A DNA stretch of 64,000 nt from Dendrocalamus latiflorus (Eukaryota; Streptophyta; Magnoliopsida; Poales; Poaceae). Below, in pieces: positions 46,638-58,199 of this stretch (its first letter is position 1; every line of letters begins with the position of its first letter). The DNA lies in the NCBI GenBank assembly GCA_017311315.1, contig CM029612.1, positions 22,380,211 through 22,444,210 of the forward strand, read 5' to 3'. A program made the position numbers and the translations under genes. The notes beneath the pieces were generated by a model, which saw only the letters and a program-made list of their open reading frames with translations, did not search any database and was not told where the DNA came from.

Positions 46638-46855
46638 TGCAAATCCGCCCTAATCTACCGCGAGCAGACTTGAAGTCGCCGGCACAATGCCGATCGGTAG
46701 ATTGTGAAATAGGGTAGATGTTGATTGCACTGTAGATTAGAAACGATGCAAGTCCGCCCCAATCTACCGCGAGCAGATCTGAAATCGCCGGCACAATGTC
46801 GATCAGTAGATTGCGAAACGGGGTAGATGTTGATTGCATCGTAGATTGGAAGCGC
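46638..46855 (+). repeat. 109-bp tandem duplication in the copia leader
   Basis: The block starting TGCAA(A/G)TCCGCCC at 46638 is repeated at 46747 with the same order of words (AATCTACCGCGAGCAGA, CGCCGGCACAATG, GGTAGATGTTGATTGCA). The copies differ by roughly one base in ten. Confidence 0.8.
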
Positions 46856-46859
46856 AGTG

Positions 46860-47655
46860 TTGACCCGCCGGCCCAAAGCCGGCCGCCTGCGCCGATGGCT
46901 CCGCCTCCCTGCCCGGCCGCCCGCATGCTGCCGCACTCGGCCGATTGAAGGCGCTACCCGAAGCACTGCCGCCGGCCTGGCTTCTTCCCGCATGTGCCGC
47001 CGCATGTAGGAGATGCGCCCGAAGCGCCACCGCCAACGGCCTCTGGTCCACCGCGCCCGCACGCGCGGGTGCGCCGCTGCCCGAAGTGGCCGCGCCACCT
47101 CCCCGTTGGCTCCTCTGCCTCGGCTCGCCTGTTGGCCGCCACACGACACCAGACCGCCTCCGCCGCTCGCCGCATAACCCCGCTTCGCCGCCAGCTCCGC
47201 ACGGCCGCCGCCCGCAGCCGCGCACTGCCCCGGCCATCGACCGTCACCCCGAGCTCCGGCCCGCAGCCGTCCGCTTCACCGCCGTGGAGCCGCTCGCCCG
47301 CTTTCGGCCCGCAACCGACCGGCCCCTCCGCTTCGGCTCCCCGGTCCGCCGCCGGCCCCTCATCGCGGCCCGTAGCCGCCGGTGTCTTGCCGCGCCGCCC
47401 CGAGCACGCCCGCGCCTCGGCTACGGCCGCTTGCGCCGCGCCGACACCTCTGCTCGGCCGACTCGCCGCCCAGCTAGGCCACACCGCACCGCCCGAATCC
47501 CGCGCCTCCCACCGCGCCGCAGCGCCCGCACGCCGCCGGCTTGGCCTGGTCGCCACGCCCGAGCCACATGGCTGCCGCCGCCGCCACTGTTGAATGGGGT
47601 AGGGAAACCCTACCCCCCAAGCATTTACTCGGCCGGGTGGGCCTCTGGAGCCTGA
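46860..47655 (+). other. Very GC-rich leader segment of the copia element
   Basis: About 730 bp above 70% GC lies between the LTR and gag, in an element otherwise near 45% GC. Long frames are open on both strands (236 codons +, 258 codons -), with Arg/Pro/Ala-only composition, which is what a GC-rich random sequence gives. It may be captured host sequence or an old untranslated leader. No domain is recognisable. Confidence 0.45.
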
Positions 47656-48229
47656 TGGGCCGGCGGAAGGGGATATGTGCCTAAGGCCCAGCCGCCGGGG
47701 GGCGCCGGTTATTTTCCAAGAAAACCCCATAAATTTTGAATTTTACCAATAGGTCCTTGAATTTTAATTTAAGTCCCAAAATTTTGCATAAAAGGCTTCG
47801 TGGTTCTGAAAATTACGTATAAATCCTCGAACTTACGAGCGGGTCCAGAATTATGCAGAAAACCCCTCTGTAAATCAGAAAATTGCGTGAATTTTTCTCT
47901 GAACTGAAAATTTGCGTAAAACCCCTAGAAAGTGCATAATTTGCTGAAATTTCATATTTTAGCATAAAAGGGCCTCGGGAATCCGAATTTTGAATTATTT
48001 TTAGCATTTGAGGCTTATTTATTTATGCCATTATTATTTTCTATATTTATTTACTGTTTTGGTTAATTGTAATTGCTGAAAATTGCTTTTAATCACTGAA
48101 ATTAGCAGTAAAATTATAGAAAATGCACAGAAAATTATGAAACATTACGAGAACATATTGTACCTTTTATTTACCCGCAGTAAATTATTCTGTGCATGTT
48201 TACCAGCAGTTAACTTATATACACATATA

Positions 48230-48940
48230 GAAGACTGGCATCACGAACCAGGAGTTTGAGGAGCTGGCCTAGTATGGCCAAAACTATCTGACATGGGCAT
48301 CCGATGTCGAGATTGTGCTTGGAGCCAAGAAGCTCTGCGCGGCCTTTGGGATTGACGGACTGAATGACGCCCAACCCAAACCTGAGGAGAATGATCAGAC
48401 ACTTCATTTTCTCAGGTACCACCTCTGCCTCACTCTCAAGAATGAGTATATGGCGGAGAAAAGCGCGCTAGCACTCTGGACCGCACTTCAGAAGCGGTTT
48501 GAGAGGTTCAAGTACGTCATCTTCCTCAAGCAGAGCAGGAGTGGATCAGACTGAGGTTTGCCGACCTTAAGACGGTTGGGGAATACAATTCTGCCTTGCA
48601 CAGGATTTGTACCCCAATACAGAAAATTGAGAAAATCCTTCCACCCCAATATAGTACAATCCGCACGCAATTATCGTCAAGACAGTTGAGAAATACGCCG
48701 AATTAATTGATATGATGCAAGTTGCGGAGGCTCAGGACAAAGGCCTCCGTAAGAACTACGTCACTCAGCCACCTAGGAGCTCCACTGGCCGTGATGCCAA
48801 CGCCGGGAGCAACAAGGTGCAACAGCCCTTGATAAAGAAAAAGGGAAGGAAGGGTAAGGCCGCAGCCCAGAAAGGCGAATCAGATGCTCTACGAGAGAAT
48901 AAGGCTAGCAAGCCAAAACGGGATGACAAAGGGTAGCATG
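48230..48940 (+). pseudogene. Copia gag (UBN2-like), broken
   Basis: Reads NYLTWASDVEIVLGAKKLC, then YHLCLTLKNEYMAEKSALAL and WTALQKRFERFKYVIFLKQ, matching the gag/UBN2 pattern 'nY..W....e..L..k.Lw.....', 'ALW..L...f'. A frameshift follows near 48545. A lysine-rich tail (KKKGRKGKAAAQKGES) replaces the usual zinc-knuckle area, and no CCHC is visible. Its ATG is not evident. Confidence 0.75.
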
Positions 48941-49352
48941 AAGCCCACTTTGCATCGGCTGAGGGGGAGAGTTCGGAGTAGCTGCCTGCACTGGTGAAGG
49001 TTGAGACCATCACGATAGCAGCAACCCCTTTTCGACCTAGAAGTAGCCGACGCCATGATTTCTCTTGAAGAGAATGACATCCCCGAGAAAATAGCAAAAG
49101 AAGTCTAATGCACACAATGCATTTAGACTTTAAATGTCATTTATTTTGTATGAAAAGGGCAAGTTAAAATTTGCATGGATGGTACTTTAGCATTTATTTT
49201 CTCGTGATGGTTGGATGATATTTGAAGAACTCATTCATTTATTCAGTTTATAATGGCATGATCTGTTCTGATATTGGCGTATTATTTATGTGTTGAATGC
49301 CTTCTAATACATATTAATAAAATACTCTATATTAGAACACATGTAGCGCCCT

Positions 49353-50365
49353 ATGAAGGAAGTGTGCTTAGCCAGCGGCGGCATAACGCATATCATCTTA
49401 AGAGAGACTAAGTATTTTCAGTCGATCCGTAAGAGCACTAGCAGTCTTACGACAATCGCCGGAAGCGATGCATGTATAATCGGTTCCGGAAGAGCCACAA
49501 TTATACTTCCAATGGGCACAACTTTGGTCATTGAAGAAACCTTATTGTACCCAAAATCGACTAGAACTCTCTTAAGTTTTAAGGATATCCGCGCCAATGG
49601 TTTCCACGTTGAGACAGACGAAGAGTACGGTAAAGAATACCTGCTCATTACGAAGCACAAAAAGAATGGAAAAGGGTATTAGAAAACTTCCTTCACTAGA
49701 AACTGGGCTATATTATACCAACATTAAGGCGCCTGCAGCGTACACTGTTCTGAAGACAGTATTTAGAAGCTCTGAACTCTTCTGTCTCTGGCATGATAGA
49801 TTAGGCCACCCAGGTCTTAGGATGATGAGAAACATAATAAATAACTCGCATGGGCATAATATTAATGTGAAGAATTTTTCGAATCATGAAGATTTTATGT
49901 GCCTTGCATGTGCCACCGGGAAACTAATTACTAGACCCTCCACTTTGAAAGTGAAGGATAAAGTCCCTGCATTCCTGGAACGCATCCAGGGAGACATTTG
50001 CGGTCCCATTCAGCCCATCTTAGGGCCATTTAAATATTTTATGGTGCTCATTAACGCTCCATCGAAGTGGTCGTATGTGGGTTTATTGTCCACAAGAAAC
50101 CACGCCTTTGCAAAAATTGATCTCGCAGATCATTCGCATCAGAAATGTGTTTCTAGATCATCATATCAAATCGATCAGAATGGACAACGACGAAGAATTT
50201 ACTTTGAAGGCATTTGATGATTATTGCATGGCGATGGGAATTGCAGTTGAGCACTCGGTACCATATGTCCATACCCAGAATGGTTTGGCAGAGGTTTTAA
50301 TTAAAAGAATTAAATTTATTGCCCGACCCCTCTTGCATAAAAGTAATTTGCCAGCTACATGTTGA
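49353..50365 (+). pseudogene. Copia protease, GAG-pre-integrase and integrase, broken
   Basis: The protease active site is LASGGITHII; family members have DSG, so the catalytic Asp is lost. GAG-pre-integrase HHCC: LWHDRLGHPGLRMMRNI with CLACATGK (near 49785-49925). Integrase core: GDICGPI (first Asp), IRMDNDEEF (second Asp region) and NGLAEVLIKRI (Glu). A frameshift lies near 50100-50200 and a stop at 50365. Confidence 0.85.
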
Positions 50366-50495
50366 GGACACGTAGTCCTTCATGCAGCGAATCTCATCAA
50401 CCTTAGATCTTCGGCCTACAACGTCCATTCACCTATGCAACTAGCGCAAGGGTCACCACCGAAAATTTCTCATCTTAGGAGGTTGGATGTAAGGT

Positions 50496-51200
50496 TTGCG
50501 TACTGCAATGGGCCCTATCCGCAAGGTTGGGATATACGTTGGTTATGAGACTGCATCCATAATCAGGTATTTGGAACCCATGACGGGAGATTTGCATACT
50601 GCCCGTTTAGTTGATTGCATTTTTGATAAGGATAATTTCCCGTCATTAGGGGGAGGAAATCAACCCGTTGATGAAAAATGTCGGGAAATTACATGGCAAG
50701 CCACAGGAATCCATGCAGATGACTCGCACATGAGTGAAACAAGAGAAGTCCAGAAGACAATTGATTTGCAAGCATTAGCAAATCAGCTGTCTGATCACTT
50801 TAGTGATTTGAAGAGCGTGACTAAGTCGCATGTGCCTGCACGCACTGCACCGGAGAGGGTTGAAATACCAAAGAAAGAAGAAGGTATCCCTAATCTCGTC
50901 CAGAGGCCTCAGAAAAATAAAAAGAGGATGAGAACTTCGGTTCCTCGAATCTTTAGTAACCGGGGACGCCTGATGAAGAAGGATAAGAAGGACTTATCAC
51001 AGCCGATCATTGAAGTCCCCCAGAATGAGAAGGGGAGCCAGTTGAGACCTGGCACAAGTATGACACCCTCAGAAAAGGGCATACCGGATCTGAATATCCC
51101 CATCGGCATGGATGTGTGCGCACACATCGGAGCCGAAAAACTAAAGGGACTTGCCACCGCAATTGAAAGAAGCGATGCGCAAGGTGAAGCTCCAGCATAA
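50496..51200 (+). pseudogene. Copia integrase C-terminal/linker region
   Basis: A 234-codon frame starting around GPIRKVGIYVGYETASIIRY. This is the conserved 'lg.yvGY.s.siirYLeP.tGd.ftarf.DC.FdE..FP.LGg' block between integrase and RT in this copia lineage, followed by a variable, charged linker. Confidence 0.75.
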
Positions 51201-51246
51201 GCAATCGCTCCAGAAGAAGCAACTCATGAAGAAATAGCTATAAATT

Positions 51247-52348
51247 ATGTGCACACGGGAGTCCCTGAATAGGACAACAGCTAATATCGATATCTACTTC
51301 GCAAAGAAAATTGCCTCCATCATTGATCTTGATCCCGAGCCCGCATTGCTCGCTGAATGTAAGAAAAGATCAGATTGGAAAAATTGGAAGAAGGCAATAG
51401 CAACTGAATTGCTATCTCTGAGCAAAAGAGAGGTGTTTGGGCCTGTATGCCGCACGCCTCCCCATGTGCACCCCGTTGGGCACAAGTGGGTATTTGTTCA
51501 GAAGAGAAATGAAAGAAATGAAGTAGTGAGATACAAAGCAAGGCTAGTAGCCCAAGGTTTCACTCAACGTCCTGGAGTTGATTATGAAGAAACCTACTCC
51601 TCAGTCATGAGTGGAATTACCTTTAGATATTTGATCTCAATGGCAGTGAACTTGAACTTAGAAATGAAACCGATGGATGTTGTGACTGCATACCTTTATG
51701 GTAACTTAGATTTGGAGATTTATATGAAAGTCCCTGAAGGGATCCCTCTCCCGAACCAAGACAGAGCAAATAGAAATCTATACAGTGTGAAACTCAGAAA
51801 GTCACTGTATGGACTGAAACAATATGGAAGAATGTGGTATAATCACTTGAGCGACTTTCTCTCAAGTGATTATACTTGAGCGACCCAAAGGCTATACAAA
51901 CAATGAAGATTGTACTTGTGTATTTATACAGCGATCCCAGAATGGATTCTGTATAATCCCTGTGTATGTAGATGATCTGAACATCATCGGGACAGCAGAA
52001 GATATCAAAGAAGCAAGCTCCTACTTGGTGTCAGAATTTGAAATGAAAGATTTGGGCAAGACCAAGTTTTGCTTAGGCCTGCAGCTTGAGCATGTCCCTG
52101 AAGGAATCTTGGTACATCAGTCAACCTATACCCAGAAGATACTTGAAAGGTTTGGCTTCGAGAAGGTATTTCCCTCGAAAGTACCGATGATCAGTAGGTC
52201 TTTACAGCAAGAAAAAGATCCTTTCCGACCTAGGGAAGAGGGGGAGGAAGTCCTGGGACCGGAATTCCCATACTTGAGTGCAGTGGTAGCACTCATGTAC
52301 TTAGCAAACTACGCTGATCGGACATTGCATTTGCCGTGTACCTATTAG
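51247..52348 (+). pseudogene. Copia reverse transcriptase, broken
   Basis: Shows WKNWKKAIATELLSL, HKWVFVQKRNERNEVVRYKA, RLVAQGFTQRPGVDYEETYS, MDVVTAYLYGNLDLEIYMKV, SLYGLKQYGRMWYNHLSDFL, then after a duplication-caused frameshift near 51860 (AATCACTTGAGCGACTTTCT followed by a partial copy), VYVDDLNIIGTAEDI with the YVDD active site, and FEMKDLGKTKFCLGLQLE. Catalytic residues are present but the frame is broken. Confidence 0.9.
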
Positions 52349-52898
52349 CAAGGTACAGTGCAGAGCCCACCAAAAGGCATTGTTTGGGCATAAAGGACAC
52401 CTTCCGATACCTCCAAGGAAGCAAAGACCTTGGACTGTCTTACAGAAAGAATCAAGATCTGAACTTGATTGGCTATGCAGATGCTGGGTACCTGTCTGAC
52501 CCGCATACTGCTAAGTCGCAAACAGGCTATGTATTTTTATGTGGTGGAACTGCAATTGCCTAGAAATCGTCTAAGCAAAGCCTTGTAGCTACTTCGACGA
52601 ACCACTCAGAAATTATAGCACTGTATGAAGCCGCACGAGAGTGTGCTTGGTTTCGCTGAATGGTTCACCACATCCAGCAGTCATGTGGAATAAACATTGT
52701 GCAACCCCCACAATTATCCATGAAGATAAAGCAGCTTGCGTTGCGCAAGTGCAGACGGGCTATGTAAGCATATCAACCCCAAGTTCCTCTATGCTCATGA
52801 ATTGCAAAAGATGGACAAGATTAAAGTACTGCACACTAAGTCATGTAGACTTGTTCACTAAGTCACTCCCCACATCTAGCTTTGAAAGGTGCGTATGA
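52336..52898 (+). pseudogene. Copia RNase H, broken
   Basis: Contains LARYSAEPTKRHCLGIKDTF, RYLQGSKDLGLSYRKNQDL, GYADAGYLSDPHTAKSQTGY and, after a stop at 52561, KSSKQSLVATSTNHSEIIAL and YEAARECAWF. These are the catalytic D (GYADAGY), E (SEI in this lineage) and following motifs of copia RNase H. Another frameshift follows. Confidence 0.85.
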
Positions 52899-53303
52899 GG
52901 GATTGGAATGATGAGACTTAGAGAAGTGCAGAATTCAGGGGGAGAATTCTCTCAAGCCTGTTATTAAATCTTGATCATGAAGATTAAGTACCCAAAGGAA
53001 TAAAGTCCTGAAGACCAAATGAAATTGGGTGAATTGTACTCTTTTTCCCTTGACGAGTTTTCCATGAAGTTTCTCGACCAAGGTTTTTAATGAGGCAATT
53101 CGTGCATCGCAGCATCACATGTATCATGTGCTCTTTCTCCAAATTTTTTCCACTGGGTTTTTATGGAGTTTTAGTGAGGCATGAACGTGTCGGATGAGTG
53201 CCCAAGGGGGAGTGTTAAGAAACCTGGGTCTGGGCCAACAGCCCGCGGCCCATGGTGGGCATCTCATTGTAGTCTATAAATAGGGAGCCAAACCAGCATA
53301 TTA

Positions 53304-53477
53304 CCAGTTATATCGTTTCTCTCCGATAAAATTTTTGACCCGATAGAAATTCCCCTGCCCCCGGTCCTTGGCAATTAGCCCCAATGGCCCGAAGCTCATC
53401 CAGAAATGGAACTTTTTTGTCCGTAGACCGATGTTAACAACCAATCTTGTCCTGTCCCATGAGGAGAGATCTTAACT
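53304..53477 (-). pseudogene. LINE-B endonuclease middle fragment
   Basis: Minus-strand text includes a LLTSVYG block and, further on, GNFYRVKNFIGEKRYNW, which corresponds to the 'W.lt.VYGP' and 'GDFN.iy...DK.n' motifs of LINE endonucleases with frame changes. It adjoins the truncated copia LTR. Confidence 0.55.
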
Positions 53478-53718
53478 GGCCTGTTCTTTTTGGCTGCGGC
53501 TTATGGCTTTTGGCTGCGGCTTGTAGCTTTTGTGCTGTTTGTATAAGAGATTACAGAGTAACAAAAACTCACGTGCGGTTTTTGCCGATATAAATGAAAT
53601 CAGTAAAGTGTGTACTACTATTAACTAGTAGATCTTATCTTAAAAAATACTCCGTTTAAAAGCCAGTTACTGTAGAAAAGCCGAAAAGCAGCTTTTAGAA
53701 GCTGAAAAGAACATGGCC
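53478..53718. repeat. MITE, GGCCTGTT family
   Basis: The ends GGCCTGTTCTTTTTGGC and the reverse complement of AAAAGAACATGGCC are inverted repeats. The interior shares order and words (GAGATTACAGAGTAAC, CCGATATAAATG) with the element at 60601. About 241 bp. Confidence 0.65.
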
Positions 53719-53721
53719 TTG

Positions 53722-53972
53722 ACTCCGCTCATTTGCACTTCAGCTTTTAGTTTTGGTTTCTAGTTTTTTAATTTCGTCTTTTTCTGATTTTTTTAGACTT
53801 TTTGGTTTTTTCGTATTCTTTTGTATTGTCTGTGATGGGATAACCTATTTTTTAGTTTTAGTTTTTAAATTTAATTACTCTAAATAAGTTATTATTAGCT
53901 ATAGTGCAAAATAAACCTCAAATAAGGAGAAAAACAGATGAGCCATAAGCATAAATCCAGTTGAGCAGCACC
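53722..53972. repeat. Tourist-like MITE, family A copy 3
   Basis: Abuts the previous MITE. Same family as 717..970 (CTCCGCTCATTT start, GTATTGTCTGTGATGGG middle, GAGCAGCACC end). Flanking triplets are diverged. Confidence 0.6.
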
Positions 53973-54001
53973 ATTATCATGTTGCAATTCATTTAGAAGA
54001 A

Positions 54002-54271
54002 CTAGTTAGAAACTCGTGCGTTGCAACAGAGTCATAAAAATGGTGAGACAGAACTTACTGTCTGGCCAACTTCACACATCAAACATTAGAGAGTAAGTAA
54101 CAGAGAAAGAAGAGTGGCCAGAATACGTGAGGAAATGGGGAAAGTGGAGGGGATGGGCGGTTGTATCCTGAGAGAGAGAAGAGGAGAGAGACGAATGGTC
54201 CAGATTAAATCGGATGGCTGTAGAGAGGGGAGAGGATAATACACCGACGACCATTAACTCCATTTTATATA
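54002..54271 (-). mobile_element. Helitron 3'-end fragment next to the large Helitron
   Basis: On the minus strand it ends with GTTGCAACGCACGAG, a spacer and CTAG (54002..54005) followed by T, a second Helitron 3' end. Its upstream side starts TATATAAAATGGAG directly after the CTAG of the large Helitron and lacks a TC start. It may be an older Helitron into which the large one inserted, or an alternative end produced by read-through. Confidence 0.6.
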
Positions 54272-55355
54272 CTAGTAGTGTGCCCGTGCTAACGCTACGG
54301 TAAAATACAAAACAAGATAAAATTTGTTGATCTGCAATATATAATATTTGACGACGACGAGCGTGTTGTAAAGGCCTTACGACCTCCCAGGACTTTTTAT
54401 GACCGGTTCCAATCAATTACGACTGGTTCCGACCACTTCTGTTGCCGTACGACCACTTAGGTAGCCGTTCGACCACTCATAGGCTGTCAATTGAGCAGGT
54501 ACCAAAAAAGATGAACCTTGGGTACTACAACTATAAGTCTATAACATTTCCTAGCCACAATTAGCCAATCTAGTTCAAGCGTAGATTATTAGGATAATAA
54601 TGAATAGAGAAAATGCATTAAAAAGAAAAAACTAAGACACACAGTACTCAAGTATATAATACTATAATTCGGATTAAAAAATTAATTCTTTAAAAAAATT
54701 CGTGTCGATGGTTTCCTCCCTCCGACCTCTCTTTTCACCTGTGAAAGATTTCTAATGAAAAAATAATCATCTCCCCAATAAACAAATTCACCTTCCTTAT
54801 AAAATCTTTAACAAAAATCAGAAAAAAAAACCGACTCACAACAAAGCTCGATTGGACGTGACAACGGATTTACTTCGAAGGAAGATAATAATACCGGTGG
54901 TACTTTTTCCCCTCCATCTCTCCTCTTTTGAACAAAGCGGCGAACAGCTAATCAATTAACAAAAAATAACCATATCTCTAATGAACAACTTCGACGTCCC
55001 TAAAAATCTCTAGAAACAAAAAACAATCATCTCACAACAAAGATCGATTGGACATGACATCGAAGTCGAGGGCAGGTCACAAGCACTGGATGATCACAGC
55101 TACAACAAGCGAGCACATAAGGTTGGTTTCACCCATCAGGGATCTTAGAATCAGTGGATAAAACAGGTTGAGGAAGGGTCCGCCTTGGCACCACACATCA
55201 ACATTATTTCCAGGGCAAACAACACCAAACCATTCAAAAGTGCCATAATTTCACATTTTACAGACGCAATAGGTACATCTATCACATTTGACGAGATGCC
55301 TTGGGGATAGCAGCAACAACTTTGAGCGAGATTCATGTCATTGGGGCAAGAAGCT

Positions 55356-56942
55356 TCAATCGGAGCGTATTCCGCCCATGAAGGTCCTTGGGTCAGGGCA
55401 GGTTCCAGTGAACTGAGCCTGCGAGAAGTCAAACCCTGGATTCTACATAACATAAATGGTATAGTTAGAAAAAGGTACATGCAAATAAGAACTCAAAAGG
55501 AATGTTGTAAGACTTCAACATATGTCATATGGGATTGTTGCTGGAGTAGATATCCTCCAGAATTGTACTGGTTCATATTAATCCAGTTTTCAAAAGCATC
55601 TTGCAAAAAAGCATGCTTATTACCATTTTCAACTATGCATTCTGTAAACATGATAACTTTTTTCCTGATGTGTTCTTTTTTGTCTGATGTTTGACAAAAT
55701 GGGATGCTACCATGCCCAAGGCCCAACGAACCTTCTCAAATTATCAGTCAGATGTCTTTTGCAAAATTGCAGAATTGCAGTACCACACAACACATGGATG
55801 GACGACAACGCGATCACTATTAGAGAACCGCCAATAACTACGCATACCACCTTAGAACTCTTATCCTAAAGCAGCTCGTTCAGAGTAATTTCCAAATCTT
55901 ACTATTACATTAACTTGGGAAGTGACGAGGAATCGATATTCAATATACACAACATTAGGGATAAAAAAACATGTTCATGTTCTCAAGAGTTAAACTCCAA
56001 ACTTGGCAAGTATCGTCCAACTCCATCTGGTTACCTGCTAGCAACCATTTTCAGTTCAAACTCTCTACTGCCATGTGAATCATGCACCCCAAAGACCTAC
56101 CTGGTTTTGGTTTTGGCCCCGTTCCCAGCAAAACTGGTTAGGATCCGAATTCCAAGACCCTGACCAACATTGTTACATATTGGGTGATATTTGCATAATT
56201 GGATTATCCTCCTCTGACTTAATCACCTCCTATGCACCATAGTTATCTTGCAAGTGACACATTAATATGGTTGCAGATAGGATGTAATTCGAATAACAAA
56301 GTGAAGCTTGTCAAATGAGTTCTTTCAACCATTGTTGTAATTCAACTTAGCATTATCATACCAACTATGTTCCAATTGACATCAAGTACTGCTTCATATC
56401 ACATACTCCCTCCTGCCAGAAAAATAGGTCCCTATTATTGGGAAGCGTTGTCCCACAATATAAGCATATTGCGGAGATCAAAGATGTGGTTATTACAATA
56501 TTTTCATCATATGCCCCTCCTTTAATGCATACAAAGTGAATGAGTAGTTGTATGCCATTTAATAAAGGTATGCATGGTCTAATGACATTAACTCTTTCTT
56601 AGATTTAGTGCCTCTTTGGTCTATGCGTATGGTAGACTTTGGACTTAAATTGCGGGACAGAGGGAGTACTACAGATAGGCATGCACCATTGAGAAAATAA
56701 CTATTCAAACTAATATGATCCAAAAGTGAGGCGTGATGAGTACAAAAAAAGGGAATGCACAGCGATCAGCAAGGGAACTATACAGCAAATTGGTTATACC
56801 TCTTCCTGAAACCTTTGCAGCATAAGCCTCTTTTGTTCTTGGTCTGCAACATACGGATCTAAGCTACCTTGGCCTTGTATTGGAGATGACCATGTTTTCC
56901 CCTTTTCTCTTTTTTGCAGTGTGATATGCATTTCACCATCCT
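55356..56942 (-). pseudogene. Captured NUDCD2-like (NudC/CS-domain) gene, last two exons
   Basis: Exon 56800..56942 (splice sites CAG|AGG and GAG|GTA) gives DGEMHITLQKREKGKTWSSP then IQGQGSLDPYVADQEQKRLM and LQRFQEE. After a 1.36-kb intron, exon 55356..55442 gives NPGFDFSQAQFTGTCPDPRT then FMGGIRSD and TGA. This is the C-terminal half of the small plant NudC-domain (p23/HSP20-like fold) proteins of the NUDCD2 type, co-chaperone-like proteins. These two exons are undamaged and in frame. The N-terminal CS-domain exons are not found upstream; the AMSH-like fragment is there instead. Confidence 0.8.
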
Positions 56943-58199
56943 CTGTATTGTGATCACCATTGCCCATGTTAAAAATTATAGAGCAGAAGGTGCTAATGTC
57001 TTAAATGGCAGAATATAGAAATCTCCCTAGTGCTACAACTTGTATGAGTGACTACAGATCCTTGCTAGCATATCCTTATAAATCAAATCAATCCATATCA
57101 TAGCAATCAATCTTATACTATGACCAACTCCCAAATTAGTGGCCTTTTCACAGGAGTGCCTTGACTCTCAAATCTAACATGTCTTCCCCGCATGATTGGA
57201 GGAAATAACGTTTTCCTATGCCCACAAGTTGGCTGCAGCACAGGTGAACTAAATCCAATAAAGCTCATCGAAGAGTTGCACAAATAAGCTACTTCCACTT
57301 TCTACTTCTGCGCTAACCCAAATAAAAACTGAAACCAGCCAATGATACCCAATAGTTGCCAGCAAAGCAAACTCAAAGACAAAGGGATCTGATTTGTATT
57401 ACCCAAAGTAAGAGCAGTTGCAATCATCAACTACCCACTACACTGAGTTAGTAAAGCACCACATGAATTTGACAGTCCTAAGGGCAAACAGCTACTACAG
57501 ATGAATAAAACTGCACAACAATTTCAAGAACACGGATATGATGTCAGAAATCCCAGAGATGAATATATGAATCAACCAATGAACCAATGTTGCTGCAAGT
57601 ACAGAAAAATGTATCTCTCCAGAAAGACAAACAAGCCAAGCTACCAAAATGAATAATCTACACATAACACAGAATCAGACAACATGTTGACACCACAAAG
57701 AGCTATACTTAACTCAGTCATAGTCCAGGCCACAGTATTCCAGAGCAATTGCACATCACTCATATAAATGGAACAATTCTAAGGCCAAGAATCGCAGATC
57801 CGGCTCAAGCGGCAGATCCAGCTCGACGTCGTCCAATTGGAGGCAGTCCCAACGGATCGAGGCCTCCTCCTCGTGTCCCAAATAACCCTAGATGTAGTGG
57901 GAAAGCTCTAATAAGTTGATCCAGCTATACAGTTGTAGCCTTGTAGGGCATTTGGGAGTTGGATTATATGTGGGCAATGGGCAATGTGATACTTATTAGC
58001 TTAGTTCGTCTTAAAAATCGATCAAGTTACTGTGATATTTTAGTTAAGCTAGTGTACATGTCAACTAACCTTCCTTTGACTATTAATTGGGCCAACTATT
58101 TAATCAAAAAATCACTCAATGATTCAGTGTCTCGTATTTATTTAAGCCAAATGAAACACAATGTATCATAAACATAAATATGACAGAAGATACACGTAC

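Larger units (their letters stand above)
46276..53303 (+). mobile_element. Ty1-copia retrotransposon, nearly complete but decayed, nested in LINE-B
   Basis: The 5' LTR (46276..46519, 244 bp) starts TGTTAAGAAAC; a TTATCAGCACG primer-binding-like site follows. Then a long leader, gag, protease-integrase, RT-RNase H, a polypurine tract AAGGGGGAG (53204..53212), and a 3' LTR of which only the first 91 bp remain (53213..53303). The gene order gag-PR-INT-RT-RH identifies copia. Frameshifts and stops occur in every domain. About 25 residues of LINE-B are also missing at the 3' junction, so one deletion removed the end of the 3' LTR together with LINE sequence. Confidence 0.9.

Noticed and set aside
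46945..47730. 236-codon (+) and 258-codon (-) frames as genes
   Set aside because: Above 70% GC, both strands open, only Arg/Pro/Ala/Gly composition; best read as GC-rich leader of the copia element.
57770..57900. Extra captured exon (minus strand, EEASIRWDCLQLDDVELD)
   Set aside because: Looks protein-like but no splice sites fit either captured gene and I know no matching family; left unannotated.
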